A stretch of DNA of 8,501 nucleotides from Dehalococcoidales bacterium (GCA_028718465.1 JAQULX010000096.1:1-8501), one strand, 5' to 3'. Shown: positions 1-6,563, numbered from the stretch's first letter. Notes: generated by a model not told the origin, from the sequence alone. A program made the numbers and translations.

Positions 1-39
1 CAATTTGAATTCTCATAGTTCAGTGGATTATAAAGCAGT

Positions 40-82
40 GCCCCTGATTGGAGACGCTCTTACAGCGTCTCCAATCAGGGGC
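40..82. terminator. Perfect 19-bp inverted repeat with 5-nt loop
   Basis: Bases 40-58 are the exact reverse complement of 64-82, with the loop CTTAC (59-63). The stem is long and GC-rich, so it is very likely to form as RNA. It lies between whatever is upstream and lepA, which fits a terminator. However, the sequence after it (TATATAATAAG) is not a clean T run on either strand. It could instead be a processing or stability hairpin, or a protein-binding palindrome. Function is inferred; the repeat itself is certain. Confidence 0.5.
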
Positions 83-84
83 TA

Positions 85-90
85 TATAAT
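85..90 (+). promoter_or_regulatory. Possible -10 box for lepA-hemW
   Basis: TATAAT matches the sigma-70/sigma-A -10 consensus exactly and lies 54 nt before the lepA ATG. No good -35 sits at the normal distance: the best match, CTTACA at 59-64, leaves a 20-bp spacer and lies mostly in the hairpin loop. The box directly abuts the 19-bp inverted repeat, so the hairpin DNA would occupy the -35 region. Weak call. Confidence 0.3.
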
Positions 91-144
91 AAGACCTGGC
101 GTCCTTGCTTGAAATTCAGCCCCATGTTAATATTCAACTGATAG

Positions 145-1944
145 ATGAATAATATCCGTAATTTTTGCATTATTGCCCATATCGATCACGGCAAATCCAC
201 GCTGGCTGACCGTATCTTGGAACTGACCGGTGTAGTTCATACCACTAATAACGAACAACTCCTAGACAGCATGGACCTGGAGCGCGAGCGGGGCATCACC
301 ATCAAGGCCAAATCGGTCAGGATCCCTTACAAAGCTCAAAATGGTGAAGAGTATATCCTGAACCTGATCGATACGCCCGGTCATGTGGATTTTAACTATG
401 AAGTCTCCCGGAGTCTGAAAGCTTGCGAGGGGGCCATACTGCTGGTAGATGCCACTCAGGGAGTAGAAGCCCAAACAGTGGCCAATGCCTATTTGGCCAT
501 TGATGCCGGACTGGAGATCATACCGGTCATTAACAAAATCGATCTGCCCAATGCTGTGATAGATGACTCACGTCAGCAAATCGAAGAAATGCTGGGCTTG
601 CCTGGAGAGGATGCCCTGCTGGTATCCGGCAAGACCGGCGCCGGCGTTCCGGAACTGCTGGACGCGATAGTAGAAAGAGTCCCGCCGCCCAAAGGGGACA
701 GCAATGCTCCCCTGAGATGCCTGATCTTTGATTCTTATTATGATTCTTACCGTGGGGTTATCCCGCACGTCCGGGTCTTTTCCGGCAAACTCGCCAAAGG
801 AATCAGGATAACCATGAAATCCACCGGAAAGACTTTCGAGGTGGATGAGGTAGGCTATTTCACTCCTGACCTGGTCCCTACCGGGGCTTTACAGGCCGGT
901 GAGGTAGGTTATCTGGGCGCTGTTATAAGGGAGGTAGGGGATATTCATGTAGGCGATACTATCATTTCTCCCGACTATCCGGATACTCCGGCTGTGCCCG
1001 GTTTCCGGCGGGTCCTGCCTATGGTTTTTTGCGGCATCTATCCTGTCAGCACCAATGATTATCCGAAGCTGACTGTAGCACTGGAAAAATTCCAGTTGAA
1101 TGATTCGGCAATTATATTTGAAAAAGAGACCTCGGCAGCGCTGGGACACGGTTACCGTCTGGGTTTCCTGGGTATGCTGCACATGGATGTTACCCTGGAA
1201 CGTTTAAAAAGAGAGTATGGCCAGGAACTGATCGCCACAATGCCTTCTGTGGTCTACAAGGTAATCACGCGCAAGGGAGAGCAGTCTGAAGAGTTGATGA
1301 TAGACAACCCCTCCCGTTTCCCTGACCCGAGTTTCATCGATCATATTGAGGAGACTGTTGTTGAAGCTCGGATAATTGTTCCCAACGACCATATCGGGGC
1401 GGTCATGGATCTGTCTGAGAAGTCCCGGGGGACTTTGAAAAACATGGAACATCCGGACAAGCGCCGGGCTATGCTGACCTATGAATTCCCTCTGGCTGAG
1501 ATAATTACCGGTTATTATGACAAGCTGAAAAGCGTCAGCCGGGGTTATGCCAGCATGGACTACGAGTTTATCGGATATAGGGAGGGTCCGCTGGTCAAGG
1601 TGGACATCCTGGTCAAAGAGAACCAGGTCGACGCCCTCTCATTCATCTCTGATAAAGATACCGCTGTCGGCAAGGCGCGGGTGCTGATCCATAAGCTGAG
1701 GAAACTGATTCCCCGACAGTTGTTTTCCATTCCGCTTCAGGCTGCGATCGGGGGAAAGATTATTGCCCGTGAAGATATCGCGCCGCTCAGAAAAGATGTG
1801 CTGGCCAAGTGCTATGGCGGCGATATAACCCGGAAGCGCAAACTCCTGGAAAAACAAAAAGAAGGTAAAAAGCGGATGAAAATGGTGGGTTCTGTGGAAG
1901 TACCGCAGGAAGCTTTCCTGCTGCTTCTCAAAATGGAGGAATAA
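145..1944 (+). CDS. lepA: Elongation factor 4 (LepA), ribosome back-translocating GTPase
   Basis: A 599-residue translational GTPase, normal full length for LepA/EF4, a cytoplasmic factor that binds the ribosome and is linked to back-translocation or initiation under stress. The G motifs are intact: G1 AHIDHGKST (11-19), G2 within RGIT (49-52), G3 DTPGH (76-80), G4 NKID (130-133) and G5 SGK (161-163). The beta-barrel and EF-G-like domains follow. The LepA-specific C-terminal domain is present, with CYGGDITRKRK and the basic stretch EGKKRMK near the end. The start is ATG at 145: an in-frame TAG lies immediately before it, and the protein begins at the family's usual MNNIRNFCIIAH. No clear SD is visible upstream, which is odd for a housekeeping gene. 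hemW follows after 2 nt, with its SD inside the last lepA codons, so the two are co-transcribed and probably translationally coupled. Confidence 0.98.
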   Translation: MNNIRNFCIIAHIDHGKSTLADRILELTGVVHTTNNEQLLDSMDLERERGITIKAKSVRIPYKAQNGEEYILNLIDTPGHVDFNYEVSRSLKACEGAILLVDATQGVEAQTVANAYLAIDAGLEIIPVINKIDLPNAVIDDSRQQIEEMLGLPGEDALLVSGKTGAGVPELLDAIVERVPPPKGDSNAPLRCLIFDSYYDSYRGVIPHVRVFSGKLAKGIRITMKSTGKTFEVDEVGYFTPDLVPTGALQAGEVGYLGAVIREVGDIHVGDTIISPDYPDTPAVPGFRRVLPMVFCGIYPVSTNDYPKLTVALEKFQLNDSAIIFEKETSAALGHGYRLGFLGMLHMDVTLERLKREYGQELIATMPSVVYKVITRKGEQSEELMIDNPSRFPDPSFIDHIEETVVEARIIVPNDHIGAVMDLSEKSRGTLKNMEHPDKRRAMLTYEFPLAEIITGYYDKLKSVSRGYASMDYEFIGYREGPLVKVDILVKENQVDALSFISDKDTAVGKARVLIHKLRKLIPRQLFSIPLQAAIGGKIIAREDIAPLRKDVLAKCYGGDITRKRKLLEKQKEGKKRMKMVGSVEVPQEAFLLLLKMEE

Positions 1945-1949
1945 GCTTG
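1935..1949 (+). promoter_or_regulatory. SD and TTG start deciding the hemW start
   Basis: GGAGGA (1935-1940) sits inside the last codons of lepA, 6 nt before TTG (1947-1949). No ATG or GTG occurs in frame before the conserved HemW core, so this strong SD makes the TTG the most likely start. The arrangement implies coupling of hemW translation to termination of lepA. Confidence 0.8.
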
Positions 1950-3113
1950 CCACCCGCGGATCTCCTGGCAGCGCCCGGTCCGGAGACAAGCTCGAATTTT
2001 GAGAGGGGACTTTATGTCCACGTCCCCTTTTGTGTGCGCAAATGTTCCTATTGTGATTTTTATTCCCGGCCCCTCTCTTCCGGCGATGACCGCGCTCTGG
2101 GATTATATATCAAAGCAGTGTTGACCGAAGTCGAAAAATACCGCGAACTTGATTTCACTACTCTTTATCTGGGCGGCGGCACCCCCAGCCTTTTAAAAGC
2201 GGACGGCCTGCGGACGCTGGTTGACGGCTTGCGGAAGTCGCTGGACCTGTCGCGGATATCGGAGTCCACCCTGGAGGCTAATCCGGAGTCGGCAACCGCT
2301 GGACTGCTGGCGGCTGCCCGGGCCTGCGGAATCGACCGCCTTTCCCTGGGAGTGCAGTCCCTGCGTGATGCCGAACTCAAGAGCGTCGAGCGCATCCATA
2401 CTGCGTCCATGGCTGTCCAGGCTATACGGGAGGCCGGCCTCGCCGGATTTGAGAATGTCTCCGCGGATGTAATGCTGGGCTTGCCCGGACAGGACTGGCA
2501 ATCTTTGATGATAACCCTGGAAACCCTGGTCGGACTGGGCGTACAGCACCTTTCCATGTACTGCCTGTCGATAGAGCCCCATACCCCCCTGGCTGATAAT
2601 ATACCGCCCGGTCTGCCTTCGGAGGACGATCAGGCTGAGCTGTATGAAGGGGCTGCGGCGCTTCTGGCCAGAAGGGGTTTTATCCATTATGAGATTTCGA
2701 ATTTCGCGCTTCCTGGATATGAATGCCGGCATAATTTGAATTACTGGCGCGGCGGCGAATATCTGGGCCTGGGTCCGGCGGCCGCTTCCCACCTGGGAGG
2801 ACAGCGGTTCAAGAACAGGGCAGATTTGGAGTCATATTTACAGAATCCCGGACAGGTGGAAGAAGTGGAAAAGCTCCCTGCCCGAGAAAAAGCTGCGGAA
2901 GAGGCGGTCCTGAGGCTCCGGTTGCTCCATGAAGGCTTGGACACGGATAGACTGGCGCTGAAATACGGCGATGAGAACGTTATCGGGCTGGTCAGTCGTT
3001 TGAACAGGCTGGTGCGCGAGGGATCTCTCCTTCGCAATGGCCCGCTCTACTACCTGCCTGCCGGTAAAGCGCTGGTCTCCAACCCCATACTGGCCGAAGT
3101 TTTGGAAGACTAA
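1947..3113 (+). CDS. hemW: Radical SAM heme chaperone HemW
   Basis: A 388-residue radical SAM protein. HemW proteins bind heme and deliver it to target hemoproteins. They were long misannotated as oxygen-independent coproporphyrinogen III oxidase (HemN). The iron-sulfur motif CVRKCSYC (Cys29, Cys33, Cys36) is followed by DF, giving the CxxxCxxCDF form typical of HemW; HemN has an additional cysteine (CxxxCxxCxC). Other landmarks are GLYVHVPFC (21-29), the SAM-binding GGGTPS (76-81), EANPES (110-115), LSLGVQS (132-138), HNLNYW (262-267) and GLGPAAAS (274-281). A C-terminal HemN_C-like winged-helix region follows. The first 20 residues before the conserved core are a poorly conserved extension. 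The gene uses a TTG start and lies 2 nt after lepA, a pairing common in Gram-positive bacteria. I am confident of the HemW assignment; heme chaperone activity is inferred from the family. Confidence 0.95.
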   Translation: MPPADLLAAPGPETSSNFERGLYVHVPFCVRKCSYCDFYSRPLSSGDDRALGLYIKAVLTEVEKYRELDFTTLYLGGGTPSLLKADGLRTLVDGLRKSLDLSRISESTLEANPESATAGLLAAARACGIDRLSLGVQSLRDAELKSVERIHTASMAVQAIREAGLAGFENVSADVMLGLPGQDWQSLMITLETLVGLGVQHLSMYCLSIEPHTPLADNIPPGLPSEDDQAELYEGAAALLARRGFIHYEISNFALPGYECRHNLNYWRGGEYLGLGPAAASHLGGQRFKNRADLESYLQNPGQVEEVEKLPAREKAAEEAVLRLRLLHEGLDTDRLALKYGDENVIGLVSRLNRLVREGSLLRNGPLYYLPAGKALVSNPILAEVLED

Positions 3114-3115
3114 TC

Positions 3116-3145
3116 ACCGGGGGACCAAGAGGAAGTCCCGGTTTT
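3116..3145 (+). terminator. Probable intrinsic terminator after hemW
   Basis: ACC-GGG...GAC (3116-3125, with a 2-nt G bulge) pairs with GTCCCGGT (3135-3142), and the 3' arm runs into TTTT (3142-3145). It begins 3 nt after the hemW stop codon. The short T run and the bulge make it moderate in strength, but position and composition fit termination of the lepA-hemW operon. Confidence 0.5.
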
Positions 3146-3156
3146 AGCAAAAACGG

Positions 3157-3201
3157 TCAAGAACCCTCCTCGGCGCGAGAGTATACTTTAATAATCGCGA
3201 G
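3157..3201 (+). promoter_or_regulatory. Possible promoter of the AraC-type regulator gene, flanked by CGCGAG repeats
   Basis: TATACT (3182-3187) matches five of six -10 bases and lies 26 nt before the ATG. The best -35, TCAAGA (3157-3162), is poor and spaced 19 bp away. Weak -35 elements are common where an activator is needed. CGCGAG occurs at 3174-3179 and again at 3196-3201, bracketing the -10 with a 22-bp repeat distance, about two helical turns. This could be an autoregulatory site, but that is inference. Confidence 0.3.
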
Positions 3202-3213
3202 GTAAGTAATGAC

Positions 3214-4128
3214 ATGGAAAACCGGGAAAAGATAGCAGCGGTACAGAGGATGCAGGACTATATTGAACAGCATATCACCGAGCCTATTACCCTTAATCAG
3301 TTAGCCCGGGCAGCGGAATATTCTCCCTGGCATTCAGCCCGTCTGTTTAAAGAATTGACCGGGAAAACACCCTTCGATTATATCCGGGCTATGAGGCTGT
3401 CGCGCGCGGCCGTCATACTCAAAACCGGTAATCCACGCGTCGTGGATGTCGCTTTTGATTTTTTGTTCGAATCGCATGAAGGGTTTACCCGGGCTTTCTC
3501 CAGGCAGTTCGGTATGAGTCCGCTGTATTACAGTAAACACAAACCGCCTGTGAATCTCTTTATGCCCCGGCGCAGCCATGATTACTACCTTCAATTACAA
3601 AGAGGAGATGTTGATATGACCAATACTACTGCGATCAATACGGTTTTTGTCCAGGTGATCGACCGTCCGGCAAGGAAGCTGATTTTAAAGAGAGGTGTTA
3701 AAGCCACCCATTACTATGAGTACTGTGAAGAAGTCGGCTGCGAGGTATGGGAGGAATTGTCCAAAATCAAAGAGGCTATTTATGAGCCCATAGGAATGTG
3801 GCTGCCGGAAAACCTGCGGCGACCAGGGACATCCGTCTATGCCCAGGGGGTGGAAGTACCAGCCGATTATTCAGGGAAAATTCCGGACGGATTTGAAATA
3901 ATAGACCTGAAACCGGCGAAATTTATGGTCTTCCAGGGACAGCCTTACGACGATGACAAGTTCGAACAGGCTATTGGAAATCTCTGGGAAGTAATGAAAA
4001 GCTATAACCCGGAAATATACGGTTTTGCCTGGGCGGGTGAAGACGGTCCGCGATTTCAACTGGCGCCCATGGGCTACCGGGGCTATATCGAAGCCATGCC
4101 GGTAAAGCAATTAAATACCAAACAATAG
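3214..4128 (+). CDS. AraC-family transcriptional regulator with GyrI-like effector-binding domain
   Basis: A 304-residue two-domain protein with the same order as E. coli Rob: an N-terminal AraC/XylS DNA-binding domain and a C-terminal GyrI-like small-molecule-binding domain. Residues 8-108 hold two helix-turn-helix units, one near 25-50 (ITLNQLARAAEYSPWHSARL) and one near 76-101 (VVDVAFDFLFESHEGFTRAF). The ending FGMSPLYY is typical of AraC proteins. Residues about 143-297 form the GyrI-like domain, ending in YRGYIEAMPVK. Such domains often bind hydrophobic or cationic drugs and control efflux genes, but the ligand here is unknown. The start is ATG 3214, with GAGGT (3199-3203) as SD at 10 nt. 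The gene is monocistronic between two hairpins. Residue 135 is a Met preceded by a strong internal SD, so the C-terminal domain may also be made separately. Its target could be the ABC operon downstream, but nothing proves this. Confidence 0.92.
   Translation: MENREKIAAVQRMQDYIEQHITEPITLNQLARAAEYSPWHSARLFKELTGKTPFDYIRAMRLSRAAVILKTGNPRVVDVAFDFLFESHEGFTRAFSRQFGMSPLYYSKHKPPVNLFMPRRSHDYYLQLQRGDVDMTNTTAINTVFVQVIDRPARKLILKRGVKATHYYEYCEEVGCEVWEELSKIKEAIYEPIGMWLPENLRRPGTSVYAQGVEVPADYSGKIPDGFEIIDLKPAKFMVFQGQPYDDDKFEQAIGNLWEVMKSYNPEIYGFAWAGEDGPRFQLAPMGYRGYIEAMPVKQLNTKQ
3602..3618 (+). promoter_or_regulatory. Internal SD and in-frame ATG inside the AraC-type gene
   Basis: GAGGAG (3602-3607) lies 8 nt before ATG (3616-3618), which is codon 135 of the regulator. 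This SD is better than the one at the full-length start. It falls exactly in the linker between the DNA-binding and GyrI-like domains. Translation from here would give a 170-residue free-standing GyrI-like protein beginning MTNTTAINTVF. Free-standing GyrI-like proteins of about this size exist as a family. Use of the site is inferred. Confidence 0.55.
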
Positions 4129-4137
4129 CCAGAGGAC

Positions 4138-4169
4138 ATTTAGGGGTGCGCTTCGGCGCACCCCTAAAT
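4138..4169. terminator. Bidirectional terminator hairpin between convergent genes
   Basis: A perfect 14-bp stem (4138-4151 with 4156-4169) is closed by a TTCG tetraloop (4152-4155), an unusually stable combination. The core is GGGGTGCGC/GCGCACCCC with A/T-rich outer pairs (ATTTA/TAAAT), so each strand ends in a short T-containing run. It lies 10 nt after the regulator's stop codon, and its right end overlaps the stop codon of the convergent membrane-protein gene, so it most likely terminates both transcripts. Confidence 0.85.
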
Positions 4170-5419
4170 TATCTGATATTATCCTGGATAGCTGATTTGT
4201 CCGGACTCATTTCCGGATAGGCCTCCGGCTTCCGGCCTCTCACCTTTTCCCGGTTGATCATGTAGCGCAGGGCAACCAGTATCAGAATATTTAAAAAGAC
4301 CCCGATCAGAGCGAAAAACTGGTACTGGTAAAAAGCGAAGACAGCAGTTAACAATATCGAAATCAGGATTGCCCGCTGAAACATCTGATAAGCGATCAGC
4401 CTGGAACGGGCCATGTAGACAATGCCGGTCATAATCAGGGCAGCGGTAGCGCTGGAACAGATGAATTGCGCCCACTCCGCGAAAGGCAGGTCGGCTCCCC
4501 CCGGATTAATCCAGATAACCCAGGTTGTCAGGAAAGAAGCCCCAACGACGCCTACCGAGAGTGGGACTTGCAGGTTGGGAAAGCGGCTTTTCCACATTTG
4601 CAGCAGCGAAAGCAGGATAATCACCACGGCCGTGATACCCAGAGCCATGTTCCAGGGGTAGATGATCACACCTATAGCGGCGGAAAAACCCGTAACTGCC
4701 GTGAAAGCGAAGAAAGCAATCAACACCCCGGTAAACCACCATTTCCGGACCAGTTTCTGGTAAAAGCTATCCAGACTTTGCTTCCAGCGATTTAAAATAT
4801 ATGGACGGCGCGAAGGAACGACACGGATGTGGAGCATCATCTCTCTGAGATACTCCGATAAAGGATTGGTCTGATCAGACTGGTTGAGTATATTCATGAT
4901 AATCTGCTCGTCTTCAGCGCTCAGTCCGTTGATGCTGCCCTGTTTCATTATTTCGAATGCATTTGCCAGATTTTCATGCCGGGTCATCGGGCGGTTGTTG
5001 AATATCGCCCGGATAGCCAGATAAATCAAGATGAAAGTAACATAAATCAGGGCAATGGTCGGCTGGAAGAAATAATTGTTATCCCGGGTGATGAACTTCC
5101 CCAGTTCATCTATGAAAGCCCCGAATCCGATGCCTCCCAGCACTGCTGCCAACTCATGAGCGGGACGGCTCAGGAAACCTAAAGCTATAAATATTGCCGC
5201 CATCATCAGTAAGCCGCCCCAGAGCATGTGAGCAAAATGGAAATTGGTGCCGCCAATCTGGGGGTACCCTGTTAGAGATAAAAAGAGCCGTATCAACAGC
5301 AGCGAAGCCACTCCTGATACCAGAAAGTTCTCCAGCAGGTCCTCTCCAAAGATGCTGCGAGCGAACCTGAAATAGTTCTGAATTGGCGATTCCGGTTTAT
5401 TGTTTGATTTCATGCCCAT
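4169..5419 (-). CDS. Uncharacterised polytopic membrane protein
   Basis: A 416-residue integral membrane protein with about ten predicted hydrophobic segments, near 31-50, 62-84, 89-106, 117-140, 229-253, 257-275, 286-304, 316-336, 345-363 and 366-387. The first four are separated from the rest by a polar stretch (about 141-228) containing acidic and basic helices, probably a cytoplasmic domain. The most conserved-looking part is in the first block: HFAHMLWGG (61-69) and FIDELGKFITRDNNYFFQP (102-120), where charged residues (Asp104, Glu105, Lys108, Arg112, Asp113) sit at a membrane edge. I recall similar unnamed membrane proteins in several phyla, but no function. It resembles no transporter family I can name. 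The start is ATG 5419 or, two codons on, ATG 5413: a TAA lies directly before 5419 and neither start has an SD. The gene is monocistronic, with its own promoter and a self-complementary leader. Confidence 0.85.
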   Translation of the reverse strand: MGMKSNNKPESPIQNYFRFARSIFGEDLLENFLVSGVASLLLIRLFLSLTGYPQIGGTNFHFAHMLWGGLLMMAAIFIALGFLSRPAHELAAVLGGIGFGAFIDELGKFITRDNNYFFQPTIALIYVTFILIYLAIRAIFNNRPMTRHENLANAFEIMKQGSINGLSAEDEQIIMNILNQSDQTNPLSEYLREMMLHIRVVPSRRPYILNRWKQSLDSFYQKLVRKWWFTGVLIAFFAFTAVTGFSAAIGVIIYPWNMALGITAVVIILLSLLQMWKSRFPNLQVPLSVGVVGASFLTTWVIWINPGGADLPFAEWAQFICSSATAALIMTGIVYMARSRLIAYQMFQRAILISILLTAVFAFYQYQFFALIGVFLNILILVALRYMINREKVRGRKPEAYPEMSPDKSAIQDNIR

Positions 5420-5471
5420 TTACAGAATGCCGCAGGGTCAAGCAATTTCCGGCTGCTGCGGCGTTCTGTAA
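5420..5471 (-). repeat. Inverted repeat filling the leader of the membrane-protein gene
   Basis: Bases 5420-5435 are complementary to 5456-5471 (TTACAGAATGCCGCAG against CTGCGGCGTTCTGTAA), with one mismatch at 5428/5463 and a 20-nt loop. One arm touches the ATG at 5419 and the other overlaps the predicted transcription start near 5469. As RNA it would fold the whole 5' leader; as DNA it could be a two-half-site operator. No T run follows on either strand, so it is not an obvious terminator. Confidence 0.7.
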
Positions 5472-5475
5472 TACC

Positions 5476-5504
5476 ATTATGACAAGCTGAAAGGATTTGT
5501 TCAA
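5476..5504 (-). promoter_or_regulatory. Predicted sigma-70-type promoter of the membrane-protein gene
   Basis: Read on the minus strand, TTGAAC (5504-5499, four of six bases of TTGACA) and CATAAT (5481-5476, five of six bases of TATAAT) are separated by exactly 17 bp. The expected transcription start, near 5469, leaves a leader of about 50 nt before ATG 5419. This is one of the two best promoters in the window. Confidence 0.6.
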
Positions 5505-5750
5505 TTATTAATGCAGGTTGCGGGTTACTCTTGAGCGGTTGGTCATGAAAGCGCCGGGTCTTGTAATGCGCAACGCCTGTAAATTCGGAATGGCTTATGA
5601 CAAGCCGGTTATCTTCCAGAACCAAAGAATCTTGGCAGGCCCGGCAGCCCTTTACAGGAGTGTTACCTTTAACCTTGTTGAACAGGAGGGTGTCAATCCC
5701 GATACTGCGGTTCTGGCCGTATCCCGCAAAACGTCAGCCGGATACTTGCA
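5505..5750. other. Intergenic stretch with no recognised gene
   Basis: About 245 bp between the promoter of the membrane-protein gene and the stop codon of the ABC permease. It has short open frames on both strands (for example 5518-5754 +), but none has a good SD or a recognisable product. GATAC/GTATC half-sites recur at 5701-5705, 5719-5723 and 5741-5745; the pair GTATCC/GGATAC (5719-5724, 5740-5745) could form a weak stem. No convincing terminator for the ABC operon is seen here. It may be decayed sequence. Confidence 0.5.
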
Positions 5751-6563
5751 TTAATGCCACTTTGTCACAATGGCTTCTCTCTGGAAAAGCCTGACTGCAA
5801 TCCTGAGGACCAGGTAGTCCACGATAAATAGTCCGATCGATAGCACCAGAGTCAAAAGTGGTGTAAACCAGACCAAACCGATCATCTGTACCGCAATTAG
5901 GGCCAGGACCGGGAGAACAATAAAGACTATCATATTCTGCGCATTTTTGGCGTCTCTGGCCTTAGATGAACCGATAACACCCAGTAAGAAGGCTAGCAAG
6001 GTCACTGCGGGATTTAACATAAAAAGGGTAATATACCAGGAAGGCGTTAAGACTGGCACCGCCATGCTGCCCCACCCCATTATTAATACCCCCAGGAAAA
6101 AGACAGCAGTACAGGCCCAGCAGACCAGAATGGCCGGTATAGCGCCCGAAAGGGCTTTTCCCATGAGCAGCTCCCACGTCCGGACCGGAGTTGCCAGCAG
6201 CGGTTCCAGGCTGCGGGACTGCTTTTCTTCGACAATGCTGAAGGTGGCGAAACTGACGGCGACCATGGTCGGGATCAGCAAAAGAAAGAATTTGAACTGA
6301 CTGAGCAGGAGTACCTGTAATTGCTCCGTAGCTGTGAATGATGCCGCAATAGGTATTTCAAGAGTCAATTTCTGCATGGCGGATTGGATCAAAGAGCTGG
6401 AGATAAGCGATTCCCCACCGTATTTGTTGACCAGCCATATGATTACCAGCGGTTCGGCGACGATAATAAGCGGAAGCACGGTCACAAATAGGATATTATT
6501 TATATCACGGAAGATGACCTCCCACTCTTTGGTCAGGATGTTGCGGATGCGCTGCCGGGTCAT
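5751..6563 (-). CDS. ABC-2 type transporter permease
   Basis: A 270-residue integral membrane protein with about six hydrophobic segments (near 22-46, 88-110, 139-165, 175-198, 210-230 and 233-255), the usual ABC-2 exporter fold. Between the second and third segments lies the family's cytoplasmic coupling region, EEKQSRSLEPLLATPV then RTWELLMGK (112-136), which contacts the ATPase. The loop between the first two segments (about 47-87) is polar and probably outside the cell. The gene starts with ATG 6563, overlapping the ATPase stop codon as ATGA, with a strong SD (AAGGAG) 5 nt upstream. The two products would form one exporter, probably two copies of each. It is related in style to NatB and other single-permease ABC-2 systems, but shorter than NatB; the substrate (drug, lipid, peptide, ion) cannot be told. 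Confidence 0.9.
   Translation of the reverse strand: MTRQRIRNILTKEWEVIFRDINNILFVTVLPLIIVAEPLVIIWLVNKYGGESLISSSLIQSAMQKLTLEIPIAASFTATEQLQVLLLSQFKFFLLLIPTMVAVSFATFSIVEEKQSRSLEPLLATPVRTWELLMGKALSGAIPAILVCWACTAVFFLGVLIMGWGSMAVPVLTPSWYITLFMLNPAVTLLAFLLGVIGSSKARDAKNAQNMIVFIVLPVLALIAVQMIGLVWFTPLLTLVLSIGLFIVDYLVLRIAVRLFQREAIVTKWH

Noticed and set aside
2..112. Open frame on the + strand running in from the left edge to TGA 110-112
   Set aside because: It would translate straight through the perfect hairpin at 40-82, has no recognisable product, and is short enough to be chance.
109..133. TTGAAA (109-114) with TAATAT (128-133) as a second lepA promoter
   Set aside because: The spacer is only 13 bp, too short for a sigma-70-type promoter.
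124..141. Five-codon leader ORF (ATG TTA ATA TTC AAC TGA) ending 3 nt before lepA
   Set aside because: It has no SD and is too short to distinguish from chance.
1947..3113. Annotation as oxygen-independent coproporphyrinogen III oxidase (HemN)
   Set aside because: The cysteine motif is CxxxCxxCDF without HemN's extra cysteine, and the length and lepA linkage fit HemW.
5410..5625. 71-codon minus-strand frame before the membrane-protein gene
   Set aside because: It runs through the predicted promoter and leader hairpin into the start of the membrane-protein gene in another frame, and the product resembles nothing known.
5668..5696. Minus-strand TTGACA (5696-5691) as a -35 box
   Set aside because: The base set 17 bp downstream is GTTAAA, a poor -10, and no gene starts at a suitable distance.
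5518..5754. 78-codon + strand frame in the intergenic gap
   Set aside because: It begins at a weak codon with no SD, the product is not recognisable, and it reaches the stop region of the opposite permease gene.
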